64,000 nt of DNA from positions 13,613,001 through 13,677,000 of the forward strand of contig NC_084725.1 of assembly GCF_033807575.1 (NCBI RefSeq), in the 5' to 3' direction. Made by a program: the position numbers and the translations under genes. Positions 28,291 to 38,390 of the stretch are shown here, piece by piece. This DNA is from Cydia pomonella. Lineage: Eukaryota; Arthropoda; Insecta; Lepidoptera; Tortricidae. Below the pieces are notes generated by a model. It did no database searches, had not been told where the DNA came from, and was given only the letters and a program-made list of their open reading frames with translations. The stretch's first letter is position 1; each line of letters opens with the position of its first letter.

Positions 28291-28342
28291 CGAATTTATT
28301 CCATTCCTATGAATAAAGAACAATACTAGAATTAATACCTAC

Positions 28343-28367
28343 CTTCATTTGAGCTCTTTTCAGACAT
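28343..28367 (-). CDS. SLC12A9: SLC12A9 alternative first coding exon 1b
   Basis: The minus strand reads ATG TCT GAA AAG AGC TCA AAT GAA G followed by the donor GTAGGT: MSEKSSNE plus one base that, with GA of exon 2, restores Gly before YVEFGEF. Its end (GAA G / GT) is the same as that of the 30.8-kb exon. The short length makes chance possible; the matching phase, donor and terminal EG support a second promoter giving a short N-terminus. A transcript start is not visible. Confidence 0.5.
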
Positions 28368-28625
28368 TTCGCAACTCTGCGTCCACTTACAGCACATATT
28401 TATTATTTGTGCGTGTTTATAATTAATTATATTTCAATTTTTTGATAATTCACTCATGCACTGAAGAAACACATACAAAATTTAAAACTACCCATTGACA
28501 TATATCTAAGGACGGGCCTTACGGGCAATAATAATGGGGGTCAGTACACAACTTCGAGCCAATCATGCAGTCTAACGCCAACGCGATTGGTTGATGAGTT
28601 CGCATCACGCGCTAGATTGGTCGCC

Positions 28626-29030
28626 ACTATTTGCCGAGAGCCCTTGCCGCACTAACGCCGGCTATCGTAATCCGCTTCGCCGGCTCCTTGCTTCCTACAA
28701 CCAAAACTTTACTGCGATAGATATATTCCACCTGCCCACCGCTAAATATAGAAAAGCCTTATCAGATTGTTTAATATATATTAATGTATACTAATTTAAT
28801 TTATAATTGCCGTGTTTAGCCAGAGATACATTTAAACTATTATTAGCATAGTAAAATTGTATATCTGTCCTACCTTCTTCAACTTTATGTGTATAAGTAA
28901 CTTGTGGATAACGTTGTTGGCTGTACATAAAAACAATACTTATAATGTAACACCATTTGTAGATTGTATTTGTATAGTTGTTTGTTATCCCTTAAAAACA
29001 ATAAAATTAAAATTAAATTAAACTAGTTGA
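28626..29030 (+). mobile_element. LINE 3' end inside MITE J1
   Basis: GC-normal start (CCTTGCCGCACTAACGCCGG) then an AT-rich run ending AACAATAAAATTAAAATTAA, which looks like a retroelement 3' end and A-rich tail. It lies directly before the LINE segment at 29040. Confidence 0.45.
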
Positions 29031-29039
29031 GTTAGTATA

Positions 29040-29975
29040 TCTCCAACTTGCGCTACGCTGATGATACAGTTGTACTCACCACAAATATCGATGTCGTGAA
29101 GCTGATTCTAAGTAGACTAGAGGTAGAAACCAACAAGCTAGGGCTGGCAGTGAACAGGCAGAAGACCAAACTTATGGTGCTAGATCGCGCAGGCAAGCTA
29201 AAAGATGCTCATGATATTCAAGGCATAGATAGTGACCAGCTTTACACAAATTGTGACGTTTTCTATGAAAAGGGACCTTATTATCGATGGCGCTTCCGCC
29301 GTTATAAGCGATGCTCCGATACAAATACAACGCTGCGCGACGCAGTGCGGCGTAAGCGCCATCGACAAGAAGGTCCCTTTTCATAAATAATGCCACAGTT
29401 AACAGTGATGGAAGTTGTATCCCAGAGATCAAGCGCCGAATCGCCATGGCGAAAGATGCAAAGACCCACCGCCGCCGCCGCCTTCCAAACCGCCTGGAAG
29501 AATCGTGGCATCAGCTTCCATACTAAATCACGCCTAGTAAGAGCCATGGTTTTCCCAGTTTTCATGTACGACGCAGAAATGGACAGTACTCACTAGAGAG
29601 AGACAGAGGATAGACGTATTCGAAATGTGGTGCTGGAGGCGAATGCTTAGGATATCCTAGACGGCCCGGCGCACAAATGCGTCAATCCTCTCACAGCTGG
29701 GCATCAAAACACGTCTGTCCACCATATGCCAACATCGGTTGCTATCCTACTTTGGCCATGTTATGCGTAGAGGTGATGAAAGTTTGGAGAAGGTCGTCCT
29801 GTTCGGATAAGTGGAAGGCGAAAGACCGCAGGGCCCCCCACCCCACCAACTATATCGTCCGACCAAGTTAAGAAGGCCACCTCAGGCAAACTCCATCAAA
29901 CAGTGAGGGCTACGGGAGATCGAGACCGATGGAGACAAATCATAGGAGCTGCAAAACCAAGAAGAAAGAAGAAAT
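29040..29975 (+). mobile_element. LINE reverse-transcriptase fragment (RTE-like)
   Basis: The plus strand encodes the catalytic box RYADDTVVLTTNIDVVKLIL and LGLAVNRQKTKLMVLDRAGK, then after a nested MITE, with frame breaks, RIAMAKDA..GISFHTKSRLVRAMVFPVFMYDAE, WCWRRMLRIS (frame-shifted) and YFGHVMRRGDESLEKVVLFG. The order fits the RT palm plus thumb of RTE/Jockey-type LINEs. Stops and frameshifts make it dead. Quoted stretches are separate blocks. Confidence 0.8.
29252..29397. mobile_element. Palindromic MITE nested in the LINE
   Basis: Arms TATGAAAAGGGACCTT..ATCGATGGCGCTTCCGCC and GGCGTAAGCGCCATCGAC..AAGGTCCCTTTTCATA (blocks) fold into one long stem. It interrupts the reverse-transcriptase reading frame after QLYTN, so it arrived after the LINE. 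Confidence 0.8.
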
Positions 29976-30078
29976 TGAGTTAGACTGCACGATTGGCTCG
30001 AATTTGTGAGTGACACCGCTGAACTAGTACCATTCTTAGTGCCCGTAGTAAGGCCCGTCCTTAAATATATGTCAATGA

Positions 30079-30823
30079 AACTACCTAATTATGTATCAAC
30101 AATTTTAGTGTAATTTTAGTGCAGTCGTGTAAAAATATTAGATGGCGGCCGTTTTTTAAAATTTCGACTACCAATTTATGGGCGTTTCCGATCTATTCCA
30201 CGCTATTTTCTGTATCAACACCACAAACAATGAAGTATGCGCGTGCGCGCCTTTACGTTGCGCCAGACACCGGTGCACTGATAATGTTTGTCTGTGGAGT
30301 GTGGACGGCGGTTATCGCGAGCGGTCAGCCGAATGCAGTAAATAATGTCAATTGTAACAGGTCAAGGTATTTTATTGTTTTAAATTATGCTCCATTGTTC
30401 ATATTTCTGATTTATAAGAAAATAATTGTTACGATGGCTTTTGAAAATTAATTTAGAAGTGGTGAGCCCTACTTCTTTAAATACCGTAAAATGTGCCAAC
30501 TTTGCTCCAAAATTACAGATAATAACAGATAATATTATGTACACATTGAAAACAGAAAATGTAAACAAAAAATAACAGATAATATTATGTACACATTGAA
30601 AACAGAAAATTACACACTTGGGTCCAGCACTGTGTGCAGTAGGGAAAAGACCCTGTCTCAGCATGTTGTTGCTATTCGCAAACAAGGCAAATCACAACGC
30701 TGTTATTCTGCCAAGGCCTTAGGGAGTGACATGTAATGTATTTGACATTATGTTTACTTTTTTGACAGATTTTGATATCCAATATTGCATCAAACAATGT
30801 GAAATCGCCTTAAATCAACATAC
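30079..30823. other. Intron 1 with a solo minisatellite unit and a short direct repeat
   Basis: Bases 30484-30517 read CCGTAAAATGTGCCAACTTT then GCTCCAAAATTAC, one unit of the 34-bp repeat at 62637. Bases 30527-30563 and 30573-30609 are a direct repeat of about 37 bp (AACAGATAATATTATGTACA). No gene. Confidence 0.6.
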
Positions 30824-30938
30824 CTTCTCCTGCAGGTCTAGGAGCGGGCGTGCGACCGAACCGCGCGCGAAGCGAGCCCATGAACCCACGGGGCCCGCGG
30901 TTTGTGCTGGGGGAGAGCGGGCTGAGAGTCTCCGCCAT
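30824..30938 (-). CDS. SLC12A9: SLC12A9 first coding exon 1a
   Basis: The minus strand reads from ATG at 30938 (context CCAATGG) through 38 codons plus one base to the donor GTATGT. It encodes MAETLSPLSPSTNRGPRGFM and GSLRARFGRTPAPRPAGE, and the split codon gives Gly before YVEFGEF of exon 2. The exon is GC-rich and Pro/Arg-rich, as expected for the cytosolic N-terminus of an SLC12 protein. The start is favoured over exon 1b because of the good initiation context and codon bias. The upstream 5' untranslated region and promoter are not resolved. Confidence 0.82.
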
Positions 30939-30949
30939 TGGTGGTTTTG

Positions 30950-32456
30950 TATCTGCAATTTAAATTTATGATATTATTGACTTGTAAAAGGTCTGTTGAG
31001 GACAACTTGCAGAATCATTTTTTTAAGGTTTTTATATGCCACCAGTCTTGCTTAAAATCAATTCCGGTGTCTAAGAAATTGATATTAAACAAAATAGAAC
31101 ATATGTATAAACTAATAAAATGATGTTTCACTAAATAAATGGTTTCTGTTATCCTAATTCTTTGTAACCTTTGTTTATTGTTCTTTCTCCCATAAAATAT
31201 TTAAAAACTCTATTTTATTCAAGCAAATGGTTTGATCCAATATTCCGGTGTGACACATCACAAAATACCTACTCTTATAATTATTATTAACGTTTAAGCA
31301 GACCTTTAAGTGGATTTATAATCTTACAAGGTTGTTTTTGTTTGTAATTGTATTAGTTAATGAGATTAATATTAAATTGGCATACTTACTTAAATGTATG
31401 TCTTCCATTGCATCAAACTGATCACCCTAATTTCACTACAGTATTTTTCTATCAACATTCAGCCACAAAGTGACAAGGTACTACAGTACTTAATTATCCT
31501 TCAGACTTATAATTCAGTTACTTGGCATAGCTCTAACCTGATTAGTAAGCAGTAGTTATGTGAGCAATTGGCATAACAATGTACAATCAATGCCTATTGG
31601 AAACAGTTCCAAGTAAAAAAAACTTTGATCTGTGTTATTGTTGTGAGGAGTGAGCAAAGTACTCTTGCAATTTTTGCTGCCGCTTATCTGGTGTCTTTTG
31701 TGACCTAATTCTCTAGCTAACAGATGAAATCATAACTTTAAAACACTAGACTTTAAAACTCCTTATGAGCAATTTAAAAAAAAGTTTCTTAGTTCAAAGT
31801 TGTTAGATCTTATCACACACACGGATAACTAATTTAGCGTTAAATTAGAAAAAACTGCGTGAGACAACAGTTGTAAATCCGCTTTGTTAGAAGGAGAACA
31901 ACTAAAAAATCTACTCACTGTTTCTTCAATAATGGGGCGTCAAATTATTGGTTCAGCTGTTGAGCATTGCTATAACGGCAGTCTGAAGTCATAGCTTTGT
32001 TTCGGAGTGTAAATATTGTTTGTTATCTTTTCGAGAACGATGAAACGCACGGAAATACGACTTCAATTCAATTGATAATACAATAATCAGAAATTTTGAC
32101 AGCAAGTAAGTTAGTGACAAGTTCGAGCAAAACAAAACAAATCTTTATATTATTTTGTAACGATAATAAACCGCTCGTATATATATTAACTATAGATAAA
32201 AATGATCATAAAATTGAAATTTCTGTCATCTAGAAGTAATATTGTGTGTAATTGAATACTACATATTTTATTTTTATAATTCGGTAGTTCTAAATAAAAA
32301 GTCTACTCGAATGTCTGATTTTGACGGAACGACGGAACTGTCACTCTTTTTTTTACAATTGTGGCCTGGATGCGAGGTCTTTAAGCCAAAAGTGTCACTG
32401 CAAAGAGTAGTATATATGGAAGGTAGAGGTAAGGAACAGAAACTCCTTGAGGCAGA
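30950..32456. other. Intergenic DNA upstream of SLC12A9, no gene seen
   Basis: Mostly unique AT-rich sequence; no repeated blocks, splice-bounded ORFs or RNA genes noticed. It probably contains the SLC12A9 promoter and any 5' untranslated exon. Confidence 0.5.
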
Positions 32457-32933
32457 ATAGGGTTGTTTCCATCTACAAATCTTAGGTGGGCAGAATTGTA
32501 TCCCAATAAAGTCTTTTGGATTATAAGAACATGTTAAACGACTTTTAGGGGAAGTGTAATGACCATATTTTTGTAAATATTGAATTTAAAATATCTTTTG
32601 GCACACGTCACGTGACCAAACTCGAAACGTCATTGAAGATTCTGATGACGTCACAACTCTCGGATTGACACTGTTGACAGTTAGGCGATAAACAACAAAT
32701 GACAAATGGTAGTTCGTATTTTCTACGTGTGTACGTAGTTATGTGTCAAACCGTAAACTGTGACGTCACACAATTTTCGAAGAACGTTTTGGGCGCGAAA
32801 GCATCTGTCAAAATATATTTTGTGATTTTAACATATTTAAAGCCGTTTTTAGTATAAATGTTGAATTTTAGGGCAACTTTTAGTTAATATAGAACGTAAT
32901 ACAAGCGTTTCAAAAAATTGGAGACAACCCTAT
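32457..32933. mobile_element. 477-bp element with 14-bp inverted ends
   Basis: Left end ATAGGGTTGTTTCC, right end GGAGACAACCCTAT, inverted with one mismatch. The middle holds repeated GACGTCAC motifs (GTGACCAAACTC, GATGACGTCACAA, GTGACGTCACAC). No coding region. Confidence 0.65.
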
Positions 32934-32982
32934 TGTTGCAAGTGTCCAGCTGTCAGCTATAAATACTAGTTCCAAATCTCTC

Positions 32983-33325
32983 CAGCGGCGGTATCATGGT
33001 TCCATTTTTATCACTTGTCACTATGCCCGTCACTTTCGCGCTTACATATCAAATATCAAACATTTATTCAGCAAATAGGCCACAGGGGCACTTTTACATG
33101 TCCATTTTTACAAACAATAAATTAAAAAAAAAAAAACAATTACAAATATCGAATCTATGAAATAATAAATACTTTATTAGAGATGTATACTGTCTCTAAA
33201 TGTCAAATTACACAAAAAAAACTATGATAAAAAAATAAAACCATAAAATACTAACTACATACTTGTTAGAACGTGACAGGCATGGTGACAAATGATAAAG
33301 AGCTGACCATCTTAGCCCTGCTGCA
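32983..33325. mobile_element. MITE family K copy 2, split by a LINE tail
   Basis: The left arm GGTATCATGGTTCC..TATCACTTGTCACTATG and the right arm AACGTGACAGGCATGGTGAC..ACCATCTTAGCCC match the intact copy at 33319. In between, 33048-33258 is a minus-strand LINE tail (AGCAAATAGGCCACAGGGGC) flanked by short ACAT repeats that look like a target duplication. Confidence 0.7.
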
Positions 33326-33450
33326 GCGGTATCATGGTCGTGTTTTTGTCACTTGTCATATCATGCGTCACGTTCGCACTTACGTATTTGTTAGAGCGTG
33401 ACAGGTAGGGTGACAAATGATAGACAGCCGACCATCTTAGCCCAGCTGAG
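33319..33450. mobile_element. MITE family K copy 3
   Basis: Intact 132-bp near-palindrome (CTGCAGCGGTATCATGGTCG..ACCATCTTAGCCCAGCTG), head-to-tail with copy 2, sharing the CTGCAG junction. Confidence 0.75.
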
Positions 33451-33599
33451 TAGCGGTTGAGTAGCTAAGAAGCTAGGCGTTATTGACGGAGTGAAGTGCG
33501 CTGTCTATGATTAGATTTTTTTCTCGGCTACTATGCCTATGACATAGCTTTATCTATATAGCTATTATCTATAATATATGATAAAGATATGACAGCAAC

Positions 33600-34735
33600 T
33601 ATGCCTATGGTATTTTCGTTGGAAGTTTGCATGTACATCATATATTTTTTTTAGGTTTATCATTCTCTTATTTTAGAAGTTCGCGCAAACTATTCAGTTT
33701 AGAAAAAAAATATATTAGAAACCTCAATATCATTGTTGAAGACCTATCCATAGATACCCCATTATGACGTATTAAAAAAAACTACTTACTAGATCTGATC
33801 TCGTTCAAACCAATTTTCGGCGGAAGTTTGCATAACGTAGTGATTATATGCTCTTTGGTTTGCATGGTAATGTAGATCATATATTTTTTTGTTTTATCAT
33901 TCTCTTATTTTAGAAGTTACAGGGGGGGGGGGGGGGGGGGCACACATTTTACCATTTTGTAAGTGTCTCTCGCGCAAACCATTCAGCTTAGAAAAATTAA
34001 ACCTTAATATCATTTTTTAAGACCTATCCATAGATAACCCACACGTATGGGTTTAATGAAAAAAAAAAACTTGAGTTTCAGTTCTAAGTATGGGGAATTT
34101 TTGTGTGGAAATCTTAATGCGGTTCACAGAATGACGAATCCATAAGGGTTCCGTAGCCAATGGCAGAAAACGGAACCCTTATAGATTCGTCACGTCCGAC
34201 TGTCTGTCCGATTATGTCACAGCCACTTTTTTCCGAAACTACAAGAGCTATACTGTTCAAACTTGGTAAGTAGATGTATTCTATGAACCGCAGTAAGATT
34301 TTCACACAAAAATAGAAAAAAAAAACAATAAATTTTGGGGGTTCCCCATACTTAGAATAGAACTGAAACTCAAAAAATCTTTTTTCATCAAACCCATACG
34401 TGTGGGGTATCTATGGATAGGTCTTCAAAAATGATATTGAGGTTTATATTACCATTTTTTTCTAAACTGAATAGTTTTTGCGCGAGAGACACTTCCAAAG
34501 TGGTAAAATGTGCCCCCCCCCCTGTAACTTCTAAAATAAGAAAATGATAAACCTAAAAAATATATATGATGTACATTACCATGCAAACTTCCACCGAAAA
34601 TTGGTTTGAACGAGATCTAGTAAGTAGTTTTTTTTTAATACGTCATAAATGGTACGGAACCCTTCATGGGCGAGTCCGACTCGCACTTGGCCGCTTTTTG
34701 CCATTTGGCTACGGACCCTAAAAAGGTATAAAATT
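33600..34735. mobile_element. Element E cluster forming a long near-palindrome
   Basis: Three partial copies of element E: 33606-33765 and 33762-34145 in plus orientation, 34140-34735 inverted. Bases 33762 and 34649 are mirror ends (TTATGACGTATTAAAA / TTTTAATACGTCATAA) and the arms match through GACCTATCCATAGATA.CC, the G/C run and TAAGTGTCTCTCGCGC. Homopolymer runs at 33921-33939 and 34513-34522 differ in length. Confidence 0.75.
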
Positions 34736-34890
34736 GAAATAACACAAACATTGGTTTAAACTGGTATTGTTTCACCTTATTGCCTGAACATAAAATCACA
34801 AACTCATAGTCATTTGGAACAAAATTACAAACCAAAATGAATGTTTTGTTTGACTTAAAAATTAGCTTAAAATTAAAGATGCGGCATTAA

Positions 34891-34941
34891 CTATATTCTG
34901 TCTAGAGACTCGAGCATGATGATGCTGTTTCCTCTGATTAC
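34891..34941 (-). CDS. SNRPG: SmG exon 3 (C-terminal)
   Basis: 51 bp from acceptor TTTTTCAG to the TAG stop, encoding VIRGNSIIMLESLDRI. IRGNSI is the Sm2 motif that closes the Sm fold. Human SmG ends in the near-identical VIRGNSIIMLEALERV. A candidate polyadenylation signal is not obvious before the element E copy that begins about 150 bases downstream. Confidence 0.96.
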   Translation of the reverse strand, partial: VIRGNSIIMLESLDRI

Positions 34942-35353
34942 CTGAAAAAAGGTACAGAGAAACTTAGAAACATTGAAATATAATACTTCCATAAACTCCT
35001 TTTTATTTGGAACTGTGGCTAGAGAGAAAGAGAAGTTCTATAATTCTGATATTTAACAGATATTATAACAAGAGGGAAAGTGCAACTTGAAAAAATAATT
35101 TTGTCATATATAATAAACAAAAAAATCATCTTAATTTTACTCTAATGAGGTAATGAGCTTAATTAGCAGTGTTCATTATACGTGATATTTTCAAAGGTAG
35201 GTACATAGTCATTATCACATGCAAAAAGTGCCAATTTCAATCCAATTCCAGCCCGAGAAAAGGAAGTGGAGGCCTGGCTCAGATTGAAACGTTTTAAGGC
35301 TCTCGAACTAGTGCCTTGTTGACAGTAAGTTACTCTACACATCAAAGACACAT

Positions 35354-35480
35354 TTAATCTTTTGACCGCCAAAGACATCATATGACGCGCACAACTACAG
35401 CCCAATACCAACCTTCATGCGTACCGACAAGGTTCACGATTACGCGCCGCGTGCGATAGGCGTGGCGTTCAAAAGGTTAA
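35354..35480. mobile_element. TTAA-ended MITE family F copy 3
   Basis: 127 bp, TTAATCTTTTGACCGCC and GTTCAAAAGGTTAA ends, in the second intron of the SmG gene. Same family and length as 18640 and 20218. Confidence 0.85.
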
Positions 35481-35661
35481 GCTCTTTGCACATGTTATTT
35501 AATTCAGAATCTTAAATCAAAAAGATGTAACCTGGTTTAGGAAGTAGGAATCCTAAAAAGTAGCCTAGTAAAATTGGACTAACTAGGAACTAATTTTAAG
35601 GATCCTAGTTTGGATGATAGGATGACTAGATTAAGTAAGGTTTGAGAATTGTTTTACTTAC

Positions 35662-35809
35662 CACCATGCCAATGTTGTTCCTCTGACCATCCTTGCACTC
35701 CTCCACTGACTCGTCAAGCACCAGGTTCATGAAGGGATCAAACCCTCGGAGTACCCCGGTGACTGCACGTCCTGCATTCAGCTTAATGGACAGCTTTTTG
35801 TCCATGAAC
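35662..35809 (-). CDS. SNRPG: Small nuclear ribonucleoprotein G (SmG), exon 2
   Basis: 148 bp; the first base completes Lys, and it ends in phase 0. Acceptor TTTCTCAG, donor GTAAGT. It encodes FMDKKLSIKLNAGRAVTGVL, RGFDPFMNLVLDESVEEC and KDGQRNNIGMV. RGFDPFMNLV is the Sm1 RNA-binding motif. SmG is one of seven proteins of the ring on U1, U2, U4 and U5 snRNAs, loaded by the SMN complex, and is needed for nuclear pre-mRNA splicing. The three exons total 231 bp and 76 residues, exactly the human length. Residues that differ from human are conservative. The long intron 1 (1.27 kb) follows a 32-bp coding exon 1. Confidence 0.97.
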
Positions 35810-37084
35810 CTGAGAAAGAACACCAATTGAGTAAACCGAAATAAATGTCATATACCTATGAAGAGATGTAGATGGAAGCAGGCGGGCTGTCGATCGCGTG
35901 TTGCGTTCATTCAGCCCACATATACCTATGAATGTAAACATGACCAAGACTCCATTGTCCAGATCTGACTTTTTCCTTTGTATATGACATTCAATTCAGT
36001 TTATATTTTAAATAGTTGTGTGTCTAATTGAAATGTAAATGTAATGTAATGTAATGAAATAGCCTTTATTACTGAAGTCTTCAGTTATCACAATTACATT
36101 AATTTGGTTTCACAACATTGACCTCAACTCGTCCTTTGACGTAGGCCTCCTCCATTTCTTTCCTTTGTTGTTTCCATCCGTCTAATTGAAATAAAATATT
36201 GAAATTGAAATCTAATTAAAATAAATAAAAATGTTATAGAAAGTAATTGGAGGAGGCCTTTGCCAATTGGCAACCAGATGCGCAACAGTGGAATAAGAAC
36301 GAAATTTACGAGTATTGAACGGCATCTGTCAAAAAGGCTTATAATAAATAATAAATAGAAAGTAATTTAATTTGTTCTTTTTTTTTTGTTCTTAGAGGGC
36401 TAATTGAAGAACATCTCTTTTAATAAGAAATACTCCATAAAACATACTTGTAATTGGTATACCAAAACATCCCCAGGAATCATTATTAAAGGTTAAGAGA
36501 TGACATAATATAACCCAGATCCCATTAGTCCCACTAGTTCATTGTAATATAACTATTCAAATTAACTAATTATAAAATAAAACCTCAAGTGCTGATACTG
36601 TTCAAACTGCTGGATCGATTTCTATCAAACATAGCTAAGAACCACCGCGAGGAAATTTGCTTTCATGCAAAAAACGAAATCGGGCCATCCGTTAGAGAGC
36701 TATGATGCCACACACAGACAGATATTGGCCATATAATATAACCATATAACACCCCTGTTTTAGCGTCAGGGGTTGAAAACAGGTAAGAAATGGTAAAGTT
36801 AGCTGTCGGGTAATAAGTATGTAGGTTTTGTAAAGAGATAGCGAAACTCATAAACTCCCGGAAGAATACTTTTCGATCGTAAGATTCATAAGGTAGGAAT
36901 GGCATGTGTTATTTGCTGTCGAAAATCGAAATAAGGGAGTTTATCTATATTGTAAATATGTTACTAAATTATAAACTGCATTAAACAGTACAATAAAACC
37001 TAAAATGCAAAACACGGATGTTAGGTTACAATGGCGTGTAGGACGCCAACTTGAAATTAAGGAAAATACAAGTAGTTTACTTAC
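35810..37084. other. SmG intron 1 with retroelement debris
   Basis: AATGAAATAGCCTTTATTAC near 36055 looks like a minus-strand retroelement tail. Bases 36590-36780 (AACTGCTGGATCGATTTCTA, AACCACCGCGAGGAAA) match 54160-54250 inverted. Nothing coding. Confidence 0.5.
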
Positions 37085-37116
37085 TTCTTTAATTCCGGAG
37101 GATGTGCTTTTGACAT
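37085..37116 (-). CDS. SNRPG: SmG exon 1 (N-terminal)
   Basis: From ATG at 37116 (context AAAATGT) it encodes MSKAHPPELKK, the last codon split before the donor GTAAGT. The N-terminus is the same as that of vertebrate SmG. The gene upstream runs the other way, so 37117-38229 is a shared upstream region. Confidence 0.96.
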
Positions 37117-38229
37117 TTTGCTATTTTTTTGGTTGTTAAAAGGATTAAAATACTAGTTTCTTTTTTAATTCGAGAGATAAGAAACGTTTTCGTCAAACAA
37201 CGCAACCCGGGAAATTTAGTGTGACCATATGATGTGATGTGACAGAAATCACAGAAAAAGAAGTTGAAAAAAAACACGAATAAAAACAGAGACATGTCAG
37301 TCGCTAAATAACTAAGATTATTGACTGCTTTCATAAAACAGAAGGTTTTAACAATAATTTGTGCATTATCTCTAATATCAGTAATATCGTTAAAAAAAAT
37401 TAAGATACATGTAAATTACGTCGAAATAAGGTTTTCAGTCTATTATAAGATTTAATAGCAATTGCAAAATAATGCTGCTTTTATCATTTAGCTGGTCACA
37501 CTTAAATTGAAAGAAACGTTCAAATACCTTTATTCTTTGTTTTAAAATGTACAACGTTTTTCACTTGTAAATGAAGACAAAAAATATAATATATGCTTTT
37601 TTTTTCTCACAAATGATATTATAAGTTTTTTTATATGTCAAATACAAATATAAAATTTAATCCTTAGAGTCTAGTATTACAAGTCGACGAATAGAATAAA
37701 GATTCTGAATGTACCCCAATTCCCGTGCTTTCTTGGTATTGCTACTGCTAAAAAATTACAAAAATAAGTTGGTCTTTCGATAGCAAAAAATATTCCGGGA
37801 AAGTTTCTTATACCAACAAAATATTATGTATATTTCAAAATGTTAAAACCAATAAAACTTAACTGAACTGGAGTCAAAACATTTAGAAAGTGATATTGCC
37901 ACTGATAAAAATATTTCTTATCGGTTACACAACTCAATTATAGAGATACGTCTTACATACACTTACGTTAGAAATTTGCTATGCTAAAATTGGTAGGATT
38001 TTAGTCACACGTCACAACACAAACCTAAAAACAAACCATGTGGTAGATGTATATAGCTATATCAACAAGTAGATACAATAGCAACAAGTCTACAGACAGC
38101 TGCTGGGAGGATGCTGATTGTGAGGTATCTCTGTAAACAGCGACTTTCTATTTCCTAAAAATGACTTTTAAGTGATTTTATGTAACATCAGTTCTTAGTG
38201 GAAGTTTGTGATTGTGTTTTCGCTCAAAA
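37117..38229. promoter_or_regulatory. Divergent upstream region between SmG and an unrecognised gene
   Basis: About 1.1 kb separates the SmG start codon (minus) from the ATG at 38230 (plus). Seen: AT-rich DNA without obvious TE copies. ACATCAGTTC at 38185-38194 contains TCAGT, the arthropod initiator core, 41 bases upstream of the plus-strand ATG; no TATA box at the usual distance. A bidirectional promoter is inferred from gene order only. Confidence 0.4.
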
Positions 38230-38390
38230 ATGGATGAGTCTGGGATTGATATGGGATTCGATCTCGCCTCGCTTTTGACGAACGATTACGGCGGTGATCA
38301 GAAGATTTTGGAGGAGATGACTGCGGCGCAGCAGCAACAGGATTTTATGTTCTACGAACTCAAGTCGAAAGCCGTGCCGATCACAGAAAG
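38230..38390 (+). CDS. First coding exon of an unrecognised gene
   Basis: ATG at 38230 in good context (AAAATGG); 53 codons plus two bases end at the donor GTAAGT. It encodes MDESGIDMGFDLASLLTNDY, GGDQKILEEMTAAQQQQDFM and FYELKSKAVPITE. The start is acidic with no signal peptide or membrane segment and has a short glutamine run, which fits a cytosolic or nuclear protein; I do not recognise the family. Codon use is coding-like and the surrounding DNA is not. The next exon must start with one base that completes the split codon AG-N; none was found convincingly in 38.4-64 kb, so the first intron may be long. Confidence 0.72.

Larger units (their letters stand above)
28494..30078. mobile_element. 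MITE family J copy 1, split by nested insertions
   Basis: The outer arms TTGACATATATCTAAGGACG and GTCCTTAAATATATGTCAA, then TTCGAGCCAATCATGCAGTC and GCACGATTGGCTCGAA, are inverted repeats of one palindromic element; the copy at 42591-43821 shows the same arms. About 1.35 kb of LINE-derived DNA (28626-29970) is lodged in the middle. Confidence 0.75.
2327..30938 (-). other. SLC12A9: SLC12A9-like cation-chloride cotransporter gene (5' part, 11 shared exons plus two alternative first exons)
   Basis: Exons between 30938 and 2327 splice in frame. With the 30.9-kb first exon they encode 611 residues that follow vertebrate SLC12A9 (CIP1) closely: the first membrane segment VLSMFSALVFIRMG, then CAISTNGAVEGGG, YFMISRTLGPEFGG, MAGANMSGELK, LSNLIGASR, APNFRPSF..FSWHTC, QVRKYLLLLD..HVKFWRPQ and KKGGLFVLGHV. 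Twelve hydrophobic segments and a cytosolic C-terminal start can be counted. SLC12A9 is a membrane member of the cation-chloride cotransporter family; its transported substrate is poorly defined and cannot be read here. The human protein is about 914 residues, so roughly a third (C-terminal) lies beyond base 1. Introns are TE-rich and one hosts a nested hydrolase gene. Several exons have decayed partial copies just downstream. Confidence 0.93.

Noticed and set aside
29048..29386. Working reverse transcriptase gene
   Set aside because: YADD box is present but the frame is broken by a nested MITE and several frameshifts, and the N-terminal part is absent.
38212..38229. Earlier start for the unrecognised gene
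   Set aside because: The frame is open from 38212 but that codon is TTG; the first ATG, in good context, is 38230.
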